64,000 nucleotides of DNA. Origin: Brachybacterium ginsengisoli. Lineage in GTDB: Bacteria; Actinomycetota; Actinomycetes; Actinomycetales; Dermabacteraceae. Numbering within the stretch: the first letter of the stretch is position 1; every line of letters begins with the position of its first letter. The notes below the pieces were generated by a model, which did no database searches, was not told where the DNA came from, and was given only the letters and a program-made list of their open reading frames with translations. Below are positions 50,120 to 57,900 of this stretch, one piece after another. The DNA lies in NCBI RefSeq assembly GCF_002407065.1, contig NZ_CP023564.1, positions 3,889,254-3,953,253 on the forward strand, read 5' to 3'. A program made the translations under genes and the position numbers.

Positions 50120-51634
50120 GTGACCTCCTCGACCCCCTCCTCCGACCACAGCGCCGACGGGCACCTCGCCCGCTCCCTGGGCCACGGCCAGATGGCGATG
50201 ATCGCCATGGGCTCGGCCCTCGGCACGGGCCTGTTCCTCGGCTCCGGCGAGGCGATCGGCATCGCCGGTCCCGCCGTGATCATCTCCTTCGCACTCGGCT
50301 CCCTGATCGCGGCCACCGTCGCCCTCGCGATGGGCGAGATGGCCTCGCGCCACCCCGTGCGCGGCGGCTTCGGCACCCTGGCCGCCCGGTACCTCTCGCC
50401 GTTCTGGGGCTACCTCTCCCGCTGGCTGTACTGGATCGTGACCGTCTGCGTCACCGGCGCGGAGCTCGTGGCCTGCGCCGCCTACCTCGCCTACTGGGTG
50501 CCGGCGGTGCCGATCTGGGCCGGGATCCTGCTCTTCGCGGCCGTGATCATCGCGATCAACCTGGCCAGCGTCGGCTCCTTCGGCGTCGTGGAGTTCTTCC
50601 TGTCCTCGATCAAGGTGATCGCCGTCTTCGTGTTCATCCTGGTCGGCGCGGTGCTGGTGATCTTCGGACTGCCCTCGCAGCCCGCCGCCGGGTTCGGCGA
50701 GCTCGCGGCCGACGGGGGCTTCGCCCCCATGGGCTGGGGTGCCGTCTGGATCGCGCTGTCGGTGGTCATGTTCTCCTTCGGCGGCATCGAGCTGCTGTCG
50801 ATCACCGCCGCCGAGGCGAAGGATCCCGCCCGCTCGATCCGCACCGCCGCCCGCACCACCATCGTGCGCCTGGCGTTCTTCTACGTCTCCGCGATCGGGA
50901 TCGTGCTGTGCCTGGTGCCGTGGCGTCAGGCGGCAGGGACGGGCGAGGACGTCGCCACCTCGCCGTTCGTGATGGTCTTCGACCGCATCGGCATCCCAGG
51001 CGCCGCCCATCTGACGAACCTGCTGGTGCTCATCGCGGCGCTGTCGGCCGCGAACGCGAACCTCTATGCCGGCAGCCGGATCCTCCACTCGCTCGCCTCG
51101 GACGGCCTCGCGCCGCGCCTCGCGGCGAAGACCACCGCCCGGAAGGTGCCGCTGGTCGGCATCGTCGCGAGCTCCGTCGGCCTGATCGGCGCCGCCGCCC
51201 TGGCGTTCAGCGGGGTGGGCGGCGTGTTCGGCTACATGATGAGCCTGGTGGTGTTCGCCGTGATCATGGTGTGGGCTCTGATCCTCATCACCTACCTGGC
51301 CTTCCGTCGCCGGCGCGTAGAGGGCGCGACCTTCCGCATGCCCGGCGGGCCGATCTCCGCGGTGGTCGGCCTGATCGGTCTGCTCGCGGTGTTCGCCACG
51401 GTGACCGTGAGCTCCAGCATGCAGATCGCCGCCCTGGTGGGCGTGCCGGCGGTGCTCCTCGCGACGCTCCTGTACTTCACCGTGCTGCGCGGCCGGGTCG
51501 ACCCGGCGGACACGAGGAGGCCTTCGTCGAGGCCGAGTCGATGCGCTGATCCGGGCTCTCCGATCCGCCGACGTGGCGTACGTTACTGTGTGCCGGATGC
51601 ATTTGGGCTGGGAGTTCTCGCGGGGGTACCCTAG
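50120..51634 (+). CDS. APC-family amino acid permease with atypical C-terminus
   Basis: This protein of about 504 residues has some 12 membrane segments and starts with GTG. The APC signature MIAMGSALGTGLFLGSGEAIGIAGPAV at about 27-53 and FSFGGIELLSITAAEAKDPARSI are clear. It would import amino acids with protons. The last 38 residues (RRPSSRPSRCADPG onward) are Arg/Pro-rich, unlike a permease tail. In another frame the same DNA reads EEAFVEAESMR followed by a stop at 51547-51549, a typical acidic permease end. A 1-base deletion near 51512 (or a sequence error) would explain this; the true end may be 51549. Confidence 0.85.
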   Translation: MTSSTPSSDHSADGHLARSLGHGQMAMIAMGSALGTGLFLGSGEAIGIAGPAVIISFALGSLIAATVALAMGEMASRHPVRGGFGTLAARYLSPFWGYLSRWLYWIVTVCVTGAELVACAAYLAYWVPAVPIWAGILLFAAVIIAINLASVGSFGVVEFFLSSIKVIAVFVFILVGAVLVIFGLPSQPAAGFGELAADGGFAPMGWGAVWIALSVVMFSFGGIELLSITAAEAKDPARSIRTAARTTIVRLAFFYVSAIGIVLCLVPWRQAAGTGEDVATSPFVMVFDRIGIPGAAHLTNLLVLIAALSAANANLYAGSRILHSLASDGLAPRLAAKTTARKVPLVGIVASSVGLIGAAALAFSGVGGVFGYMMSLVVFAVIMVWALILITYLAFRRRRVEGATFRMPGGPISAVVGLIGLLAVFATVTVSSSMQIAALVGVPAVLLATLLYFTVLRGRVDPADTRRPSSRPSRCADPGSPIRRRGVRYCVPDAFGLGVLAGVP

Positions 51635-51679
51635 GGGAACCTTCGGTCTTGGTGCGTGAAGTCCCGGTGCCGAAGATAT

Positions 51680-51763
51680 GCGCAAGTGGCGGAATTGGTA
51701 GACGCGCACGGTTCAGGTCCGTGTGCCGGAAACGGCGTGGGGGTTCAAGTCCCCCCTTGCGCA
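51680..51763 (+). tRNA. tRNA-Leu (CAG anticodon)
   Basis: The acceptor stem GCGCAAG (51680-51686) pairs with CTTGCGC (51756-51762). The anticodon stem CACGG/CCGTG encloses TTCAGGT, giving anticodon CAG. A long variable arm marks a type II tRNA, and the T-arm GGGGG-TTCAAGT-CCCCC is intact. CCA is not encoded. Confidence 0.95.
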
Positions 51764-51775
51764 CCGCAGGGATGG

Positions 51776-51807
51776 CCCCGGTTCACACAGGTGAGCCGGG
51801 GTTTTTT
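51776..51807 (+). terminator. Rho-independent terminator of tRNA-Leu
   Basis: A 10-bp stem (CCCCGGTTCA with TGAGCCGGGG, one G-U) with a 6-base loop is followed by TTTTTT, a textbook intrinsic terminator 12 bases after the tRNA. Confidence 0.92.
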
Positions 51808-51852
51808 CGTGCGCCCGAGCGGGTCGTGGGCGGGGCGTGCCATGATGCCGCG

Positions 51853-52926
51853 GTGGCGGACCAGCGACTCCTGACGATCAGCACCTACTCCCGGGCGGTG
51901 GGGATCCCCGCCAGCGCGCTGCGCCACTACAGCGCCCACGGGCTGCTGGTCCCGGCCGACGTCGACCCGATCACCGGATACCGCTACTACGCCCCGGACC
52001 AGATCGACGACGGCGTGCTCGTCCACCGACTCCGCCTCGCCGAGGCGCCGCTCCCCGTGATGCGGGAGGTGCTCGCCGCACCGAGCTCCGAGCGCGCCGC
52101 GCTGATCGACGGCCTGGTCACCGCGCACACCTCCCGCTCCACGCACCGCCTGGAGACGCTGCGCGGCCTGCGCGACGAACTGGGCGGGGTCCCTGCGGCG
52201 ACGCTGCGCCTGCGCGGCACCGCCCTCTCGGCCGCCCTCCGCCAGGTCCTGCCCGCGGCGGCGTCCGCGGAGCCGGACCTCGCCGGCGTGGTCTGGGCGC
52301 TGGGACCCACCGGTCTCGAGCTCAGCGCCACCGACAGGTACTGGCTCGCTCATCGGCGTCTCCCGGCTGCGGGGAGTCCCTCCCCGGCGCGGCTCATCAC
52401 CGCGATCCCCGCCGCCGAGGACCTCGCCGAGCGCAGCGCCCGCACCGGCATGCTCGAGGTCGCGATCACGGGCACGACCCTGGTGGTGCGTCGCGAGGAC
52501 GGCACGACGCTCCTCGAGGCGCCGTCGGCCGATCGCGCCGTCCCGGACCTGGCCCGGCTCGTCACGAGCCTGCCCGCGGTGCGGGCCGCCGTCGGCTTCC
52601 CACGCCTCGAGCTGGCGGCCTTCACGGCCGGTCGTCGGACCGCTGAGGCCGACGGTGCGGTCACTCTCCGCCTCGAGCTGGACGGCGAGGGCGCACGACT
52701 GATCCCGATCGGGGAACCGGACGACGTCCTCGTGGGGTGGGCGTCGACGAGCGGTGCGGAGGGTCCCTCCTCGGTGCTCCTCCAGGCGCGCCTGCTGCGG
52801 GCCGCCGCCTCGAGCTGCGCGGGCGAGGAGGTCATCCTCGACCTGGTCGACGCCGAGACACCGGTGCGCGTCCACTCCCCGGTGCAGGACACGATGATCT
52901 GCCTCGTGATGCCGATGCGGCCTTGA
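51853..52926 (+). CDS. MerR-type regulator fused to a sliding-clamp-like domain
   Basis: This 357-residue protein begins with a MerR winged helix (residues 8-75: TISTYSRAVGIPASALRHYSAHGLLVP, then the wing TGYRYY). From about residue 118 to the end it resembles domains 2 and 3 of the beta clamp. LELSATDRYWLAHRRL corresponds to LMATDRYRLALREL of the true clamp at 19400-20533, and the C-terminus MICLVMPMRP matches YKYLIMPMRI. Clamp domain 1 is absent, its place taken by the HTH. GTG 51853 is chosen since earlier in-frame sequence is the tRNA and its terminator. A multidrug-type MFS gene follows 33 bp later, presumably its target. The fold similarity is visible; the ligand and any binding to replication proteins are unknown. 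Confidence 0.85.
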   Translation: MADQRLLTISTYSRAVGIPASALRHYSAHGLLVPADVDPITGYRYYAPDQIDDGVLVHRLRLAEAPLPVMREVLAAPSSERAALIDGLVTAHTSRSTHRLETLRGLRDELGGVPAATLRLRGTALSAALRQVLPAAASAEPDLAGVVWALGPTGLELSATDRYWLAHRRLPAAGSPSPARLITAIPAAEDLAERSARTGMLEVAITGTTLVVRREDGTTLLEAPSADRAVPDLARLVTSLPAVRAAVGFPRLELAAFTAGRRTAEADGAVTLRLELDGEGARLIPIGEPDDVLVGWASTSGAEGPSSVLLQARLLRAAASSCAGEEVILDLVDAETPVRVHSPVQDTMICLVMPMRP

Positions 52927-52959
52927 CCTTCAGGTCGCTCGAACCCCCAGCGTGAGGGG

Positions 52960-54153
52960 ATGACCCCTCTTCCCCGCTCCTTCCATCTCTGGTGGCTCGC
53001 CACCACCGCCTCCGCGACCGGGAACGCCATGCTCGGCTTCGCCATGATCTGGTCCGCCACGGCCCACGGCACCGGGACCGTGGCCCTGGTGAGCACGGTC
53101 GCCGCGGTCCCTCAGATCCTGCTGGTGCTGATCGGTGGGGCGATCGGGGATCGGCACGGACCTCGCAGGACCCTCCTCGGCACCAGCATCGCTCGGATCC
53201 TGATGCTCGCGGCGGCACTGGCCCCTTCCCTGGGCGATCCGAGCGCCGCCCTCCTCGTCCTCGCCACGGCAGGCGGAGCAGTGATCGCGGCCGTCCATCA
53301 GCCGTCGGCCTCCGTGCTCCCGCGCCTGCTGGTCCGGGACCCGGAGCAGCTGCCCCGCGCCATGGCCCGCATCTCCGGCAGCCTCCAGATCGCGCGCACG
53401 CTCGGCGTCGCCACCGGCGGGCTGGCCGTCGCCGTCTGGTCCCTCGCGGCCGTCATCGCACTGAACCTCGCCCTGATGCTGCTAGTCCTGGGGCTGCTGC
53501 TGGTGATGCGGCCGCTGGCGTCCTCCCCGGGTCCGGCGGCGCGGAGTCGCGAAGGGATGCTCCGCTCTCTCCTCGACGGACTCCGCGTCGCCCGGGACCT
53601 GCGGATCTGGCCGCTGCTCGCCGCGGTCGCCCTGATCAGCGGGGCCGTGCTCCCGACGATCGGGGTGGTGCTGCCGGTCCTCGCCCGCGGGCGCGGCTGG
53701 AGCGGCGCCCAGGCCGGTCTGCTCGATGCGGGCTATGCGCTGGGCGTGCTCGCGGTGACCTTCGCGATCGGAGTTCTCGGCGCGGTGCGCAGCCCGCGGG
53801 TCGCGCTGACCGGCGGCCCGCTCCTCGTGGCGCTCGGATCCCTGCTGCTCGCCCTTCCCCTGCCGCTCATCGCGGCGATCCTCGTGTGTGGTGCGATCGG
53901 GGCCGGCACGGCGCTGTTCACCACCTGCGTCGCCCCGATGCTGGTGCGGTGGGCGCCCGCCGACCAGATGACCCGGTTCCAGTCGCTCCTGGTGCTCGTC
54001 CAGCTCGTCCCGCCGGCGGCGCTGAACGGAGCCTTCGCCTGGCTGGGCGCGCAGGGAGGAGCGCTGCCCGCCCTGCTCCCCGCCGCGCTCATGGCGGTCA
54101 GCGCCGCCGTTCTGGGCAGACGGCTGCGCACCGAGTCCGTACGGACGGCATGA
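52960..54153 (+). CDS. Major facilitator superfamily transporter
   Basis: This 397-residue transporter has about 11-12 membrane segments. Conserved loop 2-3 motif A is GGAIGDRHGPRRTLL. The layout (two six-helix halves split by a basic loop at about 185-210) fits MFS efflux carriers of the ENTS/MefA-like group. The substrate is unknown. It lies 33 bp after the MerR-clamp regulator on the same strand, so regulation by it is likely. The start ATG is preceded by GTGAGGGG. The stop overlaps the hydrolase start. Confidence 0.87.
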   Translation: MTPLPRSFHLWWLATTASATGNAMLGFAMIWSATAHGTGTVALVSTVAAVPQILLVLIGGAIGDRHGPRRTLLGTSIARILMLAAALAPSLGDPSAALLVLATAGGAVIAAVHQPSASVLPRLLVRDPEQLPRAMARISGSLQIARTLGVATGGLAVAVWSLAAVIALNLALMLLVLGLLLVMRPLASSPGPAARSREGMLRSLLDGLRVARDLRIWPLLAAVALISGAVLPTIGVVLPVLARGRGWSGAQAGLLDAGYALGVLAVTFAIGVLGAVRSPRVALTGGPLLVALGSLLLALPLPLIAAILVCGAIGAGTALFTTCVAPMLVRWAPADQMTRFQSLLVLVQLVPPAALNGAFAWLGAQGGALPALLPAALMAVSAAVLGRRLRTESVRTA

Positions 54154-54986
54154 TGGATCCCATGAGCGACGACGCCCTCTCGACGGACTTCCACCTCCCC
54201 GGCCACGGCGGTGCCCTCGTGGGCCGCGCCTGGCCGCACCCCGACCCGCAGTGGGTGGCGGTGATCGCGCACGGCTACGGCGAGCACGTGGGACGCTACG
54301 GCTGGGTCGCCGGCCGGCTGCACGAGGCCGGCGCCGCCGTCTTCGCCGCCGACCACGTGGGCCACGGCCGCAGCGACGGGACCCGGGTGCTGATCCGCGA
54401 CTACGAGGACGTGGTCGAGGACCTCCACCTGGTGGTGCGCCACGCGGCCGGGGTGCACCCCGACCTCCCGATCATCCTCATCGGCCACTCGATGGGCGGC
54501 CTCATCGCCGCCCGCTACACCCAGCGGCACGCCGACGCGCTCGTCGCGACCGTGCTCTCCGGCCCGGTGATCGGCTCCTGGGCCACGGTGGACGACCTGC
54601 TCGCGCTCGAGGAGATCCCCTCCACCCCGATCGACCCGGAGACTCTCTCCCGCGACCCCGCGGTGGGCGAGGCGTACGCCGCGGACCCGCTGGTCTGGCA
54701 CGGCGACTTCGCGCGGCCGACGCTCGAGGCGATGCAGACCATGATGCGCACCATCACCGCAGGCGGGAGCGTCGGGAACCATCCGATGCTCCACCTGCAC
54801 GGCGAGGCCGACCAGCTGGTGCCGATGCCCGCGAGCGTCGAGGGCGTGGAGACCCTGCGCGGCCCCGCGACCTCGCGGATCACCTATCCCGGGGCGCGCC
54901 ACGAGATCTTCAACGAGACGAACCGCGCCGAAGTGCTCGAGGACGTCGTGACCTTCGTGCAGGGCGTGCTCGACCAGCGGCGCTGA
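54150..54986 (+). CDS. Alpha/beta hydrolase, monoacylglycerol-lipase-like
   Basis: This 278-residue serine hydrolase has a nucleophile elbow GHSMGG, an oxyanion HGYGEH near residue 35, a catalytic Asp in HGEADQLVP and a catalytic His in GARHEIFNE. The H-G-Y-x-E-H and D-x-x-G-H-G-R-S-D-G blocks are typical of monoacylglycerol lipase/lysophospholipase. It has no signal peptide and is probably cytoplasmic. Three in-frame ATGs (54150, 54153, 54162) are possible; the first overlaps the MFS stop, giving a coupled pair. Confidence 0.9.
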   Translation: MMDPMSDDALSTDFHLPGHGGALVGRAWPHPDPQWVAVIAHGYGEHVGRYGWVAGRLHEAGAAVFAADHVGHGRSDGTRVLIRDYEDVVEDLHLVVRHAAGVHPDLPIILIGHSMGGLIAARYTQRHADALVATVLSGPVIGSWATVDDLLALEEIPSTPIDPETLSRDPAVGEAYAADPLVWHGDFARPTLEAMQTMMRTITAGGSVGNHPMLHLHGEADQLVPMPASVEGVETLRGPATSRITYPGARHEIFNETNRAEVLEDVVTFVQGVLDQRR

Positions 54987-55013
54987 GCGCCGCGGCCGGG
55001 CCGGAGCTCCGGC

Positions 55014-55562
55014 TCAGATGAACTCGAGCGGATCGAACTCGTCGATGTCGATGATGCGCACGCGCGGCAGGCGGCTCGTGAACGCGGAGACGTCGTACTC
55101 GAGGTCGTGGAACTCGATCCCCGAGATGCTCTGGAGATCCGAGGCCATGAACTCGCGGAAGCCGACGATCGCGGTGCGTCGCTCCGGATCCGCGGCCAGG
55201 TCCTCCATCTGCGGGACGAAGTCCCGGTCATGGCTGACCAGCATGACGTCCGCCGGACGATCCAGCAGGGCCGCCGCGGTGCGCTGGATCGCGATGTCCA
55301 CGATCTTGCCCTCGCCGCGCAGCGGGACCGGCTTGTAGCCCATCGCGATGAGCGCCTGGACGAAGCTCGAGGGCAGGCTGTCGTCGACAGCCAGGAAGAA
55401 CAGGCCCTTCACGCTCTGATGCCACGACATCTCGGCGTGGTGGAGCAGCTTGTTCCAGCGAGGGCGCTCCTCGGGCTGGGGCCGCCGGCCGAGAACCGAG
55501 ACGCCGAGCGTGGCGTCGATGTTCTCGCCGTCCACCAGGAGGTACGTGGTGCGTTCCGTCAT
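55014..55562 (-). CDS. NYN-domain (PIN-like) nuclease family protein
   Basis: This 182-residue protein has a LabA/Limkain-type NYN fold. The first acidic site is LLVDGENIDA at 9-18; FLAVDDSLPSSFVQALIAMGYKPVPL follows. The second acidic pair is in KIVDIAIQRTAAALL and DVMLVSHDRDFVPQME. Such proteins are metal-dependent RNases or RNA-binding regulators. Acidic residues for metal binding appear intact. The ATG at 55562 has GGGGT-type poor spacing but is the only one matching the fold start. It is divergent from the HNH endonuclease gene and converges with the hydrolase gene. Confidence 0.85.
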   Translation of the reverse strand: MTERTTYLLVDGENIDATLGVSVLGRRPQPEERPRWNKLLHHAEMSWHQSVKGLFFLAVDDSLPSSFVQALIAMGYKPVPLRGEGKIVDIAIQRTAAALLDRPADVMLVSHDRDFVPQMEDLAADPERRTAIVGFREFMASDLQSISGIEFHDLEYDVSAFTSRLPRVRIIDIDEFDPLEFI

Positions 55563-56021
55563 GGGGTCGACCTTACGCGCTTCCGGAGCGGGACGAGGCC
55601 CGGAGGAGCGGGCGGTGGACGGGGCCGGGCCGAGGCGGGGTTGAGGCGAGATATCCCCAGGAATGTGCACACTGTGGAAGGCGTGAATGACGTTTCCTCC
55701 ACAGGGGCGAATTATGCACATTCTCCTTGTGGGGAATGACGGGGTGTCCCAGGGCCTGCTGGAAGGGTGCTCGAGGGTTGCGCGGGGCATGGGGAGGTGT
55801 ATACCGGCAGGTCGTGGAGGGGTGGTGGGTGCCGAGGAGGTGCGGCACCCGTCCCCGTGATCGGATCCCTGACGCGACCGTTCCTCCACAGTCAGTGGTT
55901 ATCCACGGATTTGTCCCCATTTCTCGATGATCCTTCAGTAGGGGGTGTCGGGGAAATAGAATGGGGTTATCGCGGAGGTGGTTCGCGGGAGTGTTTCGAG
56001 TGTGGGGAGGGGGTGGTGGTG
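55563..56021. other. Divergent NYN/HNH intergenic region with nested dyad
   Basis: This 459-bp gap has no credible gene. It holds a nested inverted repeat centred near 55694. CCCCA (55655) pairs with TGGGG (55730), GAATGTGCA (55661) with TGCACATTC (55715), and TGTGGA (55673) with TCCACA (55698). A DnaA-box-like TTATCCACG lies at 55899-55907. Promoters for both divergent genes must be here. Confidence 0.6.
55655..55734. repeat. 80-bp nested inverted repeat
   Basis: Three pairs of complementary segments of 5, 9 and 6 bases are nested symmetrically. It could form a long imperfect hairpin or bind a dimeric regulator between the two divergent genes. Confidence 0.55.
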
Positions 56022-57713
56022 ATGGGTGAGTTCGAGGAGGGGTTCGAGGTGTTCGAGCGGGATGGTGCGGCCGACGGGTCGGTGGCTTCAGGGTCCGGGC
56101 CGGCTTCGCCGCGCGGCCCCGTTCCCATCTCTGCTGCTGGCGCTGCTTCGGGTCTCGCGGGTCGTCTCGACGATGCTCTGTCGGAGGTCACTTCGTCGGT
56201 GGTCCTGCCGGAGTGGCGGGTGCGGGCCCGTAAGGAGCTCACGCGGGAGCGGGTCGTTCAGGAGGTCGAGTCCGATTCCATCGAGGCTGCCAGAGTCGAA
56301 TCTCTGCATGGTCTGATGAGGCAGCGGGCCCGTCTCTACGCCCAGCATCTGCGGCAGGTGGCGGTGTTCTTCCGGGAGGATCCTGAGGTGGAGGGCCTGC
56401 TGGAGGACGCGGATCTGACGGCGTTGAAGATCGCGACCGGGCTGCGCTGCTCCTACCTTCAGGCCACCTCGCAGGTCCATGACGCGTATCGGGCGGTGGA
56501 GTGGATGCCGCTGACGTTCGAGTACCTCCGTCGCGGGGACCTGCCCGAAGCCTGGCATCGCTCCCTGCTGCGCCGGGTGCGGCGCTTGAGCGAGGAGCAG
56601 GTCCGGCAGGTCGATGCCCGGATCGCCGAGGTCGAGCTGCCCTCCATCTCCCCTGTCACGTTCGACAAGCAGGTCTCTGTCGCGGTCGCTCTCGCGACCG
56701 CGGGCACGCTCCCGACCCCGCCTTCCAGTTCCAGGGATGTGGAGGTCGTGGGCGTGGACCCGGAGGTGGGGACCGCGTCGTTGCTGGTGACGGGCCCGAT
56801 CCTGGAGATCACGGGCCTCGCCCAACGGCTCGATCTCGCCGCGCGCACGGTCCAGAAGACTCAGCGGGCGATGCTCGAGGACGGGACGGAGGGGCCGATC
56901 CCGTTCGACCTCGACGAGTCCCTCCGCGAAAACGGCAGAGCCGCCTCGCTGCGGACCCTGAGATACGCGATCCTCACCCACTCGATCCTCGACATCGATC
57001 CGGTCCAGGAGACCCGCACCCCGTTCAAGCTCCTGGTCACCGTGCCCGTCACGACGCTGCTGGGCATGGATGACTCACCCGCGATGCTCGAGGGCATGAC
57101 ACCGATCCCGGCCGAGCTCGCCCGGGACCTGGCCGGGAAGGAGACGACCTGGCAGCGGATCCTCACCGACCCGATCACCGGCGCGCACCTCCCCGTCGAC
57201 GCGACCACGTATCAGCCCACGGCGCAGATGCGGCTCCAGCTCCGGCTGCGCCACCCCGTCTGCGCCGCACCGGGCTGCACCCGATCGACCGCGCTCGCGG
57301 CAGAGGACGACCACATCATCGAGTACGACCACGACCACCCCGCCCGAGGCGGACCCACCTCGCTGTGGAACCTCCACCGATTGTGCTGGCAGCACCACCA
57401 GCTCAAGACCGCCGGCCTCATCGACCCCGACCGCGACCCGAGGGACGACCCTGCCCGCGAAGACCGCACCACACCCGCCGGACCGCTCGAGACGACCTGG
57501 AAGATCGGGCCGCTCCGCGCCCGCACCCGGGAACACACCGACCTCCTCACCCCCGAGACCGTGAAGACCCTCGACCAGGCCTGGACCCTCCACCAACGCA
57601 CCCGCCGCGTCCAACAAGCACTGGCCAACCAGGACCGGACCCGGCCCATCCCCGACACCCGCCGCGTCACCCCACCCGGCGCCACCCCCGAGTACCCCGA
57701 CCCACCCTACTGA
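56022..57713 (+). CDS. HNH endonuclease with DUF222 domain
   Basis: This 563-residue protein has a large helical DUF222 domain (about 90-400) with VHDAYRAVEWMPLTFEYLRRGDLPEAW, and a C-terminal HNH site. The cysteine pair CAAPGC is followed by the catalytic EDDHIIEYDHDHPARGGPTSLWN and LHRLCWQHHQLKT. This family is multicopy in many actinobacteria and often linked to mobile or selfish DNA; the DNA target is not known. GTG codons at 56013-56019 precede the ATG; 56019 is an equally good start. Its C-terminus is rich in Pro/Thr/Arg. All catalytic residues are present. Confidence 0.9.
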   Translation: MGEFEEGFEVFERDGAADGSVASGSGPASPRGPVPISAAGAASGLAGRLDDALSEVTSSVVLPEWRVRARKELTRERVVQEVESDSIEAARVESLHGLMRQRARLYAQHLRQVAVFFREDPEVEGLLEDADLTALKIATGLRCSYLQATSQVHDAYRAVEWMPLTFEYLRRGDLPEAWHRSLLRRVRRLSEEQVRQVDARIAEVELPSISPVTFDKQVSVAVALATAGTLPTPPSSSRDVEVVGVDPEVGTASLLVTGPILEITGLAQRLDLAARTVQKTQRAMLEDGTEGPIPFDLDESLRENGRAASLRTLRYAILTHSILDIDPVQETRTPFKLLVTVPVTTLLGMDDSPAMLEGMTPIPAELARDLAGKETTWQRILTDPITGAHLPVDATTYQPTAQMRLQLRLRHPVCAAPGCTRSTALAAEDDHIIEYDHDHPARGGPTSLWNLHRLCWQHHQLKTAGLIDPDRDPRDDPAREDRTTPAGPLETTWKIGPLRARTREHTDLLTPETVKTLDQAWTLHQRTRRVQQALANQDRTRPIPDTRRVTPPGATPEYPDPPY

Positions 57714-57839
57714 CCGCGCCATGACGACGCACTGTCCCGGTCTACCTGCGCAGATGCTCATATCTGACATGAGTGTGAAGTCTGCTGCCCGCCGCCGTCA
57801 CTCCGCTCCCCTCACATCGATGTCACCCGGACTGCACAT

Positions 57840-57879
57840 CGCCCGCTCCGGACCGCCGAGATCGGCGCAGGAGCGGGCG
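57840..57879 (-). terminator. Terminator after fdhA-type gene
   Basis: CGCCCGCTCC (57840-57849) and GGAGCGGGCG (57870-57879) form a perfect 10-bp stem with a 20-base loop. It lies 22 bases beyond the stop of the minus-strand dehydrogenase. Confidence 0.65.
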
Positions 57880-57900
57880 ATGCAGCCGGGATCGAGCGGA

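Noticed and set aside
51649..51852. Upstream extension of the MerR-type gene through the tRNA
   Set aside because: The extension translates tRNA-Leu and its terminator; GTG 51853 starts directly before the HTH.
52992..54149. Alternative-frame extension of the hydrolase across the MFS gene
   Set aside because: The frame is an Arg/Pro/Gly-rich shadow; the real hydrolase starts at the ATG overlapping the MFS stop.
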